Origin: Panopea generosa
Taxonomy: Eukaryota; Mollusca; Bivalvia; Adapedonta; Hiatellidae
Length of the DNA stretch: 64,000 bases
Reading direction: 5' to 3'
Assembly: GCA_029582155.1 (NCBI GenBank)
Contig: CM055905.1
Coordinates: 60,464,457-60,528,456, forward strand
A program made the position numbers and the translations under genes. Below, one piece after another: positions 1 to 12,200 of the stretch. The first letter of the stretch is position 1, and each line of letters starts with the position of its first letter. Below the pieces are notes generated by a model. The model had not been told where the DNA came from. It saw only the letters and a list, made by a program, of their open reading frames with translations, and made no database searches.

Positions 1-47
1 AAACAATACAGTCTACATGTAAGAAGGATAAAGTGAAAACATCAAAC

Positions 48-244
48 CTTCAAATTCCAATATTTTGAAGAACAGTGCTATCACTGCTCCACACACTTTC
101 AACACCTCACCGCTGGTCATGTTGGTAGGTCGGGTCACATAATTAAGTAGTTTTAATGTCAACATGGCAACCTGTGAGTCTGTGTGATTCAGAAGCTTGG
201 ACAGGGAGACCCAGTGTTTCTGCAAGCATTCTTTAAACTGAGAT
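48..244 (-). CDS. INTS5: INTS5 exon 14 (3' limit uncertain)
   Basis: Encodes [39 protein letters not shown] and [20 protein letters not shown], a HEAT-like helical pair. The acceptor TTTCAG is strong. The donor GTTTGA at 47 is only plausible; the frame stays open to about 13 if the exon runs on. Confidence 0.8.
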
Positions 245-3200
245 CTGAAATCAGGCAATTTATATGAAAGATAAATATAGGTCTTAAAACATTTAAAAAT
301 GTTGGGCCAGGTAAGATCAGCCGGAAGTGCATGTAACTATCAATCCAGTGGTTGTGAGTTTGAATCCCCAACCGGCCACATTCTCCATGATGATTGATAT
401 ATGACACTATGTTTCATTTTCAATCATCTCACTGCTGATTCAAGTAGGAAATTTATCATTTACTTGCGGAGACAGGTGTGCTGAAGTACGGTTAACCTCA
501 AGGATATCAGGAAATGGTGGTTATGTTAACTAATTGTTTGTTTGCCATCAATGTGGCATAAAAATAATGCTTAATATTCTAACAAAAATTAAAACATTTA
601 ATGTATTTAATGTTTAGTTCTGTTGTATATACTTTCAGTTGGGATAAGCTTTATACATTAACAGCAGATATAGATTTGCATAAATCTGCTTGAAATTTAA
701 GACATGTATAATGAAAACATTCTTTTTACTGAGATAATCTTAAAATTAGAAATGTGTCTCTTAATGGGAATGCCCATGTTATTGATTGCAAACCAATTTT
801 TTTACTGAAAATTAAGATAAAAAGGGGCCACAACTCTTGTAAAATTTGGCCAACATTGGGTTGAAAATGACCAATATTTCCCTGTACTTCACAATTATGC
901 AGGTACACCAAAACCAATTTTTTACCTCAGATGGACAAAAGAACAAAATGGAAAAGGGTTAAACTTAATGCTCATTCACCATTCTTCAAAAAGCATGGCT
1001 TAGGCCATAATAAATTAATTGCTGGATTATCATCCCCCGCCAATCCCCTAATTTTCATGCTGCCCCGACTTTTTTTATTTTTATAAAAAAAAATATTGTA
1101 TAATAATTTTTTTTGTTATTGAAAAAAAACATAAAAAAAATAAAAATAAAAAATAAAATCCTCCCGCCCACTCCATTTTTAAGAAAAATTATGATGATAG
1201 TCTAGCAATTAATTTATAATGGCTTTAACAAAACCAAGATGTACCTTATTTTAATGTTTGTCAGCTTACTCTCCCACTGCGTCAGTTTGTACATATTATT
1301 GAGTAGTTGCAGCTGGTTAGTGTCTTTGTGGTGGTGTAACAGATCTATGGCCAACTGGACACAGCCGGTCAGTACACCTGGCATCCCAACCTCTATCTTC
1401 TCTTGGATATATATCAGCTGTGTCAACTGTAACATAAACAAACATGCATATACATGTGCCCTTGTTTACCTCCAAGTCAGTATTACAGTAAAAATGAGGC
1501 AGGCGTGGTTTAATAGATCAGTCAGTAGCACATCGGACTATCAATCCAGAGACTGTGAGTTAGAATTCCCACCCGGCAACAGTCTCTGTGATGATTGATA
1601 TGGGGCATTTGGTATCATTGTCATTTGTTTTCACCACTGATTCAAGTGGGAAAGTTATCAGCTACTTGATGGGTGTGCTCGAGTACCAGTTAACCTTCCA
1701 GGATTCCAGGAAAGAGTGGTTACATGTAGGTTAACGGATCTCCGTTATATGGATGGACAGGCGTTAACACTTAATGCCTGCTAACCTTTCTTCAAATTGT
1801 GGGGGCATAAATATCTTAATATTTTCAAAAGTATGGATTGTGATAACAATCGCTGTGCCTTATAACTGTATGTATAAAGATTTCAATCTATACCAGTCCT
1901 ATATGTACATGTACCTGATCATCTGTTTCTGCCTGTGATAGTATTAAGCTCAGTGTTTCAGCTCCGTATCTCTCCCCCTTGTACAGTATGATGTAGCAGA
2001 TGAGAGTTTGTAACCATTTACTCCTGAAGAATACAATTTGTATATGTTACATTACGAACCTAATACATCATGTTTCAATTCTGCTTAACCCTTTACTTCA
2101 TATAGACACCTTTGGACACCTCTAATATAGACGCCTTTGGACATCTCTAATATAGACACCTTTGGACACCTCTAATATAGATGCCTTTGGACACCTCTAA
2201 TATAGACGCCTTTGGACACCTCTAATATAGGCGCCTTTGGACAACTCTAATATAGACGCCTTTGGACACCTCTAATATAGACGCCTTTGGACACCTCTAA
2301 TATAGACGCCTTTGGACACCTCTAATATAGATGCCTTTGGACATCTAATATAGACGCCTTTGGACACCTCTAATATAGACGCCTTTGGACACCTCTAATA
2401 TAGACGCCTTTGGACACCTCTAATATAGACGCCTTTGAACAACTCTAATATAGACGCCTTTGGACACCTCTAATATAGACGCCTTTGGACACCTCTAAAT
2501 TAGACGCCTTTGGACACCTCGAATATAGAAGGCTTTTGAATTATTGAGTGAATTATGTTTATATTAACTGACAGAGTGGAAAACAGTGCAGGAAGTACTC
2601 TATGAAGCAAAGGGTTAACTATTATACAAGGAAAATAAAAGTGATAATTTCTACTAGGAATATTCAAAATATTCTTCTTGACCAAAGTCCAGGTCGTTGG
2701 CTCAGCGCAAAACCCCAGTAACTGCATTTTTCTTACTTTTCAGGAGAGACAAAAAACTGATTATATAAATTGCTAGTTAAAAGACTTAAGTTTAATATTA
2801 TAATTAAGCATATTCATTAAAAACAGTTCTTCACATTTGTATCTTGTATAAAAAAAAATATTAACAAAGTATTAAAAGTAATCTGAAAAATTAAGTTGGA
2901 AATTTGCGTTGAAAAACTTGGCGCACAACTCCAGTAACAGCACTTACTGATTTTTTGCTCTGAAATATATTTGTGCAAAACTCCAGTAAGTACATTTACT
3001 GGTTTTTTGCTCTTAAATTTATTTGTGCAAAACATCAGTATTTACTCTAAAAGGTATATTGTACAATTAAAATGGCCAAAGATTTACTAAACAGTACAAC
3101 TAGTATAATAACATTAGTTTAATGGAAAAAAGAGTTTGACTTTTACAATAGACAATATTTATTCAAACACTATTTTATTCAAAAGTAATTCTGGCCTCTG

Positions 3201-6200
3201 GCCCATAATACAAATATACATAGTAAACATGCACATAACAAATGACTTGCTATAACTTATAGTAACTGCTTCTTATAAAATTAATTTTGTTTTTTATTAG
3301 TTTTTAAATTAAATAATCAAATAATATTAAGATGAAACATTTCTTTTCTTACACTGATATTTATTAAGCTTCACAATAGGCATGAATAGAAAGCTCTGTG
3401 GAATTATAAACTGTTTTAAAACCATAAACAGAATTATTCATATTTCTCTTTTAAAAACACTATTTCTGTACTTCATATCGCAAATAAAAAAAATTTATTA
3501 ACATTATTTGAGCAGTATCTATCAATTATAATCTTTAGTAATTTAAAAAAAAAATGCAAAAATTTTCATCTTTTAGCAGTGTTTTATATAAAAATGTGTT
3601 GCTTTGAGTCATCGTATTACAAATAACGTGTCGTTTTTCATTAATTAAATTACAATAGAAGTCATTCAAAATTAATAGTAACTATAACTATATTTGCCAG
3701 TAATGCCAAAAAATGAATAATAAATTAACGGACAAGTTGGCTGCTTTCTTTACCATTAATAAACAAACAGTATTTCTTTGAAACCTTCCTTTTAATATTG
3801 GTCTTATTTAGAATTGGTTGTTCTAGAATTGTTCGAGACATATAGTCTCTTTCGCGATCAATATTACCAAGGTCCCAGAAATCATTGAATAAAGTTTCCC
3901 TTTGGGTTTCTGTAATATGAAGTTGACATTTCTTTTACAAAGCAATCAACAACCTTTTTTAACTGATTTAGCATATTTATTCACCCCACAATGACTTGTA
4001 TAGCTGAGACGTCTGTTTCTTTTATTTTTTATAATATTTCTTTTCCAGTTAGATTCCTGTTACTTTTTTTCTCCCCCTACTTTCATTTCCTACATTTAAG
4101 ACATTTCCCATTTGACATTCATTAGAGGGGCTAGTGAGTTCAGAGGTGTGAGGGATTAAATTCCTAACGGGTCGTGCAAAGTAAATCAATGGTCTGTCAT
4201 CATCATCATCAACTGTATTCTCATTCATTTCTATATTACAACTCTTATCACAAGTACCATCTATTTCACTATTCATCTCAGTAGAATTCCTTCTATTACT
4301 AACATTTTTACCTGACTTGCCACCACTACCACTATTCATATCACTATCATCGCCTCTTATCACTAGACTCACCAACACTACCACTATTCATCTCACTACC
4401 ATTGCCTCTATCACTAATCTTACTATTATCCCTTCTATCACCAGACTTACCACCACTACCACTATAATAATTCATCTCACTACCATCGCCTCAATCCCCA
4501 ATCTCACTAACATCCCCTGTATCACCAGACTTGTCACCACTACCACTATAAAAATTCATCTCACTATCATCACCTCTATTACCAATCTCACTACCATCCC
4601 CTGTATCACCAGACTTGTCACCACTACCACTATAAAAATTCATCTCACTACCATTGCCTCAATCCCCAATCTCACTACCATCCCCTGTATCACCAGACTT
4701 GTCACCACTACCACTATAATAATTCATCTCACTACCATCCATTCTTTCACCAGACTTACCACCACTACCACTATAATAATTCATCTCACTACCATTGCCT
4801 CAATCCCCAATCTCACTACCATCCCCTGTATCACCAGACTTGTCACCACTACCACTATAATAATTCATCTCACTACCATCGCCTCAATCCCCAATCTCAC
4901 TAACATCCCCTGTATCACCAGACTTACAAACACTACCACTATAATAATTCATCTCACTACCATCCATTCTTTCACCAGACTTACCACCACTACCACTATA
5001 ATAATTCATCTCACTACCATTGCCTCAATCCCCAATCTCACTACCATCCCCTGTATCACCAGACTTGTCACCACTACCACTATAATAATTCATCTCACTA
5101 CCATCCCCTCAATCCCCAATCTCACTAACATCCCCTGTATCACCAGACTTACAAACACTACCACTATAATAATTCATCTCACTACCATCCATTCTTTCAC
5201 CAGACTTACCACCACTACCACTATAATAATTCATCTCACTACCATTGCCTCAATCCCCAATCTCACTACCATCCCTTGTATCACCAGACTTGTCACCACT
5301 ACCACTATAATAATTCATCTCACTACCATTGCCTCTATCACCAATCTCAATACCATCCATTCTTTCACCAGATTTACCACCACTACCACTATAATAATTC
5401 ATCTCACTACCATTGCCTCTATCACCAATCTCACAACCATCCATTCTTTCACCAGATTTACCACCACTACCACTATAATAATTCATCTCACTACCATCGC
5501 TTCAATCCCCAATCTCACTATCATCCCCTGTATCACCAGACTTACCAACACTACCACTATAATAATTCATCTCACTACCATCGCCTCTATCACCAATCTC
5601 ACTACCATCCCCTGTATCACCAGACTTGTCACCACTACCACTATAATAATTCATCTCACTATCATCACCTCTATCACCAATCTCACTACCATCCCCTGTA
5701 TCACCAGACTTGTCACCACTACCACTATAATAATTCATCTCACTACAATCGCCTCTATCACCAATCTCATTACCATCCCTTGTATCACCAGACGTGTCAC
5801 CACTACCACTATAATAACTCATCTCACTACCATCCATTCTTTCACCGGACTTGTCACCACTACCACTATAATAATTCATCTCACTACCATCCCCTGTATC
5901 ACCAGACTTACCAACACTACCACTATAATAGTTCATCTCACTACCATCGCCTCTATCACCAATCTCACTACCATCCCCTCTATCACCAGACTTACAACCA
6001 CTGCCACTATAATAATTCATCTCACTATCATCACCTCTATCACTTATCTCACTGCTATCCCCTCTTTCACCAGACTTACCAACACTACCATTATTCATCT
6101 CATTGCAAACGCCTCTATCACCAGACTTACCACCACTATCACTTTTCATCTCACTACCATCCATTCTTTCACTAGACTTACCACCACTACCACTATAATA

Positions 6201-9200
6201 ATTCATCTCACTACCATCGCCTCAATCCCTAATCTCACTACCATCCCCTGTATCACCAGACTTGTCACCACTACCACTATAAAAATTTATCTCACTACCA
6301 TCACCTCAATCCCCAATCTCACTACCATCCCCTGTATCACCAGACTTGTCACCACTATCGCTATAAAAATTCATCTCACTATCAATGCCTCTATTACCAA
6401 TCTCACTACCATCCCCTGTATCACCAGACTTGTCACCACTACCACTATAATAATTTATCTCCCTACCATCACCTCTATCACCAATCTCACTACCGTCCCC
6501 TTTATCACCAGACTTACAAACACTACCACTATAATAATTCATCTCACTACCATCACCTCTATCACTAATCTCACTACCATCCTCTTTATCACCAGACTTA
6601 CAAACACTACCACTATAATAATTCATCTCACTACCATCGCCTCTATCACTTATCTCACTACCATCCTCTTTATCACCAGACTTACCAACACTACCACTAT
6701 AATAATTCATCTCACTACCATCGCCTCTATCACTAATCTCAATGCCATCCTCTCTATCACCAGTCTTACCAACACTACCACTATAATTATTCATCTCACT
6801 ACCATTGCTTCTATCACTAATTTCACTGCCATCCTCTCTATCACCAGACTTACCAACACTACCACTATAATAATTCATCTCACTATCATCGTATCTATCA
6901 CTAATCTCACTGCCATCCCCTCTATCACCAGACTTACCAACACTACCACTATAATAATTCATCTTGTTACCATCGCCTCTATCACCAATCTCTCTACCAT
7001 CCCTTCTATCACCAGACTTACCAACACTACACTATAATAATTCATCAAACTATCATCGCCTCTATCACTCATCTCACAGCCATCCCTTCTATCACCAGAC
7101 TCACCACCACTACCACTATAATAATTCATCTCACTATCATCGCCTCTATCCCCAATCTCACTACCATCATTTCTATCACCAGACTTACCACCATTACCAC
7201 TATAATAATTCATCTCACTATCATCGCCTCTATCACTAATCTCACTACCATCCTCTCTATCACCAGACTTGCCAACACTACCACTATAACAATTCATTGC
7301 ACTATCATCACCTCTATCACTAATCTCACTACCATCCTCTCTATCACCAGACTTACCAACACTACCACTATAATAATTCATCTCACTTTCATCGCCTCTA
7401 TCACTAATCTCACTACCATCCTCTCTATCACCAGACTTACCAACACTACCACTATAATAATTCATTGCACTATCATCACCTCTATCACTAATCTCACTAC
7501 CATCCTCTCTATCACCAGACTTACCAACACTACCACTATAATAATTCATCTCACTATCATCGCCTCTATCACCAATCTTACTACCATCCCCTCTATCACC
7601 AGACTTGTTACCACTACCACTATAATAATTAATCTCACTATCATCGCCTCTATCATCAATCTCACTACCATCCCCTCTATCACCAGACTTACCAACACTA
7701 CCACTATAATAATTCATCTCACTATCATCGCCTCTATCACTAATCTCACTACCATCCTCTATTTCAGAAGTAGAAAAATCTAATACATTTATATCTATAG
7801 AATTTAAAAACATGCTGCTGTCATTCAGATCCAAATATTTTTTTTCTTTTCTAGGGGGAGGGAGTGTCAATAAAAAATTATAGTGCAGGAATTTATAAAA
7901 TCATAGATAATACTGGCTTTTTGCATTATTGTTTTTTTGTATTGTACTTTAAAAACTTAGTGCAAAAATTCAGTAAGTGCAGTTACTTGGGTTTTGCGCT
8001 GAGAAAAATCATGAATGCAGTTACTGGATTTTGCTATTTTTTTAATTAAAACATTAAAAAAAAAATTTCAACCACCATATTTTGATAGGAGGTGTAACTT
8101 TCCTTTATATACCAAATTATTGAAAAAAGTCATTTTTGGATAAATGTCAGTTACTGGGGTTTTGCGCCGAGCCAACGAGGTGTATGCATCAGGGAATGGT
8201 CCACATGATTTTAGATGTTTCAGCGTTATATGAAACAAATCTTTTTTTAGAACAACAATCTTAACAATGATCAAGACTAGGTAATCTGTATCGTTTTAAA
8301 GAAGCATAAACTTTTAGACTAGCATGGACCTACCTCTCCCACTTAATTCCATTATATAGCTATGAGATTTGAGAAGACTGATTGGTCAGTTACTTACGGC
8401 AAAGATGAATGACGTCTCAGTTTTTTATAAGCTTTATTTAGCTATGAATTGTGGGAAAGGCATATTGATTGACAGATTGATTGATTGAATATTTAGCGTC
8501 ATTTTTATGCCATCGAGGGCTAACAGACGATTTATTTACCTAACCACTGTTTCATGGGATTAACCAGTACTCGATCACACCCCATCTCCGCAAGTAACTG
8601 ATAACTTTCCCACTCGAATCAGCGGTGAGAGACGAATGATTATGAGACAATCATCATGGAAACTGTTGCCGGGCAGGGATTCGAACTCACGTCCCCTGGA
8701 TCGATAGTTAGACGCATAACCCACTGAGCTAATTGGACCCGGCTTGGGACTGGCATAGAATACCTTGCTTTTTAAGTGGGGTTGAACAGACCTAATTTAG
8801 GAGATATCAGAGACTGGGATAGACTAATAAACTTTAAAACACCTAATAAAAAGTACAAAGAACAGACACCCAGTTTACACACCCATCACAATATCAAGTT
8901 TAATACGTTATATTGAGATATATTTGTCCTCTGCAGGAATAACTATCTGCACCCAATGTCAAATTTAATACAGAATTTAAACTTGAATAACTTGATAAAT
9001 CATGCCCTGAACAGAAGTTTACCCATTATTTACCATCACTACAGGGCCTGTACTGAGTCAGTTAGAATAGAGAGAGCCAAGAATGTTTATTAAGTGTGCA
9101 ATTTCTAGATTTTCATGCTTTATCCTCAATCCCTCCCCTCCTTTGTTTTGAGGGTTGTTGTGGAAGGTGTCTGAACAGGAATTGTAATATGACAGAACGT

Positions 9201-12200
9201 TTTAAACCTGTTGATATTTTCTTTCATATCATAACTAATATGACACTTTTAGTTTAAAATCTGAAAAATAAATTATAAAATTGCACCACCACCCCTATTT
9301 TGATCTAGGAATCAATTTAGTATGTCCTTATTACATATTCCAAAAACAGAACACTGAAGTCGACAAATAATCCCACCTTTTATCTTTACTATTAAGCATA
9401 TCCTGGGTCAGTTGTGGGAGAAGTGACCCGAGGGCTCCGAGAAAAGGCATATCAATCCCAGAATCCATCCTTCCTCGGCGGAAAACCATTTTCTGTGTCT
9501 CATTAAGAATCTGATCCTGCAGAAAAAATAAAAATTATATAGATTAACTGAAAGTTGATATTTATAGTCCCGATCAAATTTGAATTCCAAGGTGCTTTAC
9601 AATTATGGATTGATTAATTGAATATTTAGTGTCATTTATATGCCATCCGGGGCTTACAGACGATCAGTTAACCTAACCACTGTTTCCTGGGATCCTGGAA
9701 TGTTAACCAGCACTTGAGCACACCCCATCTCCGCAAGTAACTGATAACTATCCCATTTGAATCAAAGGTGAGAGAGGAATGATAATGAGACACAATGTTG
9801 TATATCAATCATCACGGAGACTGTAAATGGGCAGGATTCCAACTCACGATCCCTGGATTGACAGTCAGACGCACTTCCTACTGTCAGAGCTAATCAGGCC
9901 TGGCCAATTAAGGATTGAAAGCACAGTTTTGCACCTTTTTAATGGCAACTTAGGGCAAACGTCATGTGAATCTCATGACAGCGTGACAAAGTACCAGCAA
10001 AACAATATCTTGCAACCAATGAAATGCAAAATAGTCTTTTTTAACTTTGGTCAGCTGCATTGTTTTTCTTTTTTATAGGGAAATGAAATGCAATGTATTC
10101 ATATAGTTCGTATTAATGTAGAAATGTAAATATTGATAGGTGATTAACTGTAGACTAATAATAAAAAATGTCCTTATATTTATCTATTTCATATAGAAAA
10201 TTACTAGCATACCACAGTGATGTCATAAGTACAGTTCTAATTACATATAATAGTTTCCAATTTGATTCATTAAAATTCCGTAGTTTTTTTATAAATTGTA
10301 CATACACTGACTGATTCATTGATTTGGTCAATCTGACACATAATTACAGGAATTTACTTGATGCAGCAAACTTCATAATAAACTATTTTGAACAGGCTGA
10401 CTGGTAACTTAACACCTTTAACTGCTGTAATATTTAAGTTATTATTCATCAAATTTCAGTTTAAGATTCCACAGAAATTCAATCAGAAAGGCAAAAAAAT
10501 ACAAGGATAAAATGTTAAGTCAACTACTCCTACAGGACGAGTAAGCATAAAACATTTTTTTGAATTCTGTTCTGAATTTTTACAAGGAAAATAGTTAACG
10601 GTCTGCCAGCATTTTGTCAAGTCATTTCATTGAGTACACTACATGTAAATGGAACAGCTAACATGCCATTTTTATATTTCCAATACCACCAATTTGTCAA
10701 AATACTGAATAGCATTATTAAAATTTGAATACATGTAATGTGACATTAATTGTCAATTAGCAGCCTAAATGTTCTTTCTTATTGGAGTCCAAATTTTAAG
10801 GAAACTGCTTTATACATTTTGAGAAAATAGATTAATAGTCAGGTACATAAAATGTCAGGTGGCGGGTTAGCTGTTTCGTTCAGTATACATACTCCAGCTC
10901 AACTTCAGGATGAACTTACTATGAGTATGGCGCATGTTTTCTGTATATCTGGTAATGGGAGGGGCGTGTCCGGTGGCGTATTCTCTGAAACAAAACATAC
11001 AAGTGAGTGAGCGAATTAAATACATAGAAGTTTTCAGAAGTCATTTATCAGAAACCAATTTGACTGCTGCATGAATGAACAGATGGATAAACACAAGCAA
11101 ACAGACTGGCAGTAGTAACACTTCATGCACCTTCATCATTACCCGATTGGTGTGGGTATAAAAAGACCACCCGTAACTCTGACACTTAGATTTACCTTTA
11201 ATACAAATGTATTAACCATTCACATGTAATGTGTTTTAATAAAATATTGGCAGATGTGTGCATAATTTTACTGTCAGAATTGAAAAAAAATTCAACATGG
11301 CTGTTTTAAATATAAAGATAGATGTGTTAAAGGGAGATTACCCATGGTTGCTGTAGCATTATAAATGAGAAACTCAAGTGCCTTGTCTGCTCCTGTGTCA
11401 CTCTGCATCACCAGGTGGGCCACCAGTGTCATCATGCTGTGAATAATTAAGCAACATTTACACATTTTATGTATTTATATATGTGTTGAACTTATTTATT
11501 TTACATCAACTGTGAAACTAGTCTGTTTCATCAACAAATTTAAATACATACACAGTTAAAATTTGAAATCTAAAAAAAGCAGCTAACTGATCAAGATTTT
11601 AGACTGGTTTTTAGTAAAAACGCATACAATTTCTTTGGTTATTTGATAAATAAATATTATAATCAGTCTGAGTTAAGTTTTTAAGTCATACGTTGTTGAG
11701 ACACAAGATAACAAAGACTTATTATTTATTACAATGTAACGTATTAAAGTAGACTAACATGTACTAGTATAATATAAAATAGGTAAAACCTATATGGCGA
11801 ACACCACCAGTGTAAAAACATTTGTCTTTTATAAAAAGCAGCATTGCAGATGTTTAAGACTAAAACTCATTAAGCGGGTCAGGGTACAAAACTACTTCAA
11901 AACAGACATGTTTATGGTATGCTGCAAAATGAAATTACCAATGTGTTTTTGGCATAGAAAAACAAGTTTTTTATAAATTCCTCTGATTATTATCCCAGTA
12001 CATTAATGTTCAAAGTTATTGCTTTAATACACAGCAGATTTTAAATTTAACATTTTTACAACAATCCTGGTGACTGAATTACAAAAAAACAACTTCCCAT
12101 GAAACCACTTCCAGAACCAAGGTTTTTCAATCCGTTAGTGTTTTTAAATTCTTTTCAACATGCATGTTACCATATGAGCTCGGTTTCCCTCAGTATTATT

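Larger units (their letters stand above)
2695..8177 (-). mobile_element. 5.5-kb DNA transposon with terminal inverted repeats, in the INTS5 intron
   Basis: The left end CGTTGGCTCAGCGCAAAACC (continuing CCAGTAACTG) and the reverse complement of the right end differ at one base in about 30. Both ends are flanked by AGGT (2691-2694 and 8178-8181), a 4-bp target duplication. Subterminal repeats of GCAAAACTCCAGTAA occur at about 2925-3045 on the left and 7960-8035 on the right, typical of transposase-binding arrays. The interior holds one minus-strand gene, now broken. A 4-bp duplication and this protein type would fit a Sola-like element, but I could not check that assignment. Confidence 0.82.

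Noticed and set aside
4317-7037. A 906-codon plus-strand open frame rich in Thr, Ile and His
   Set aside because: It exists because the 84-bp repeat is a multiple of three. Only the minus strand continues into unique protein sequence at both ends of the array.
9384-9389. GTAAAG as the donor of INTS5 exon 11
   Set aside because: It leaves a phase that puts a stop in exon 12; the GTGGGA donor at 9371-9376 keeps the frame.
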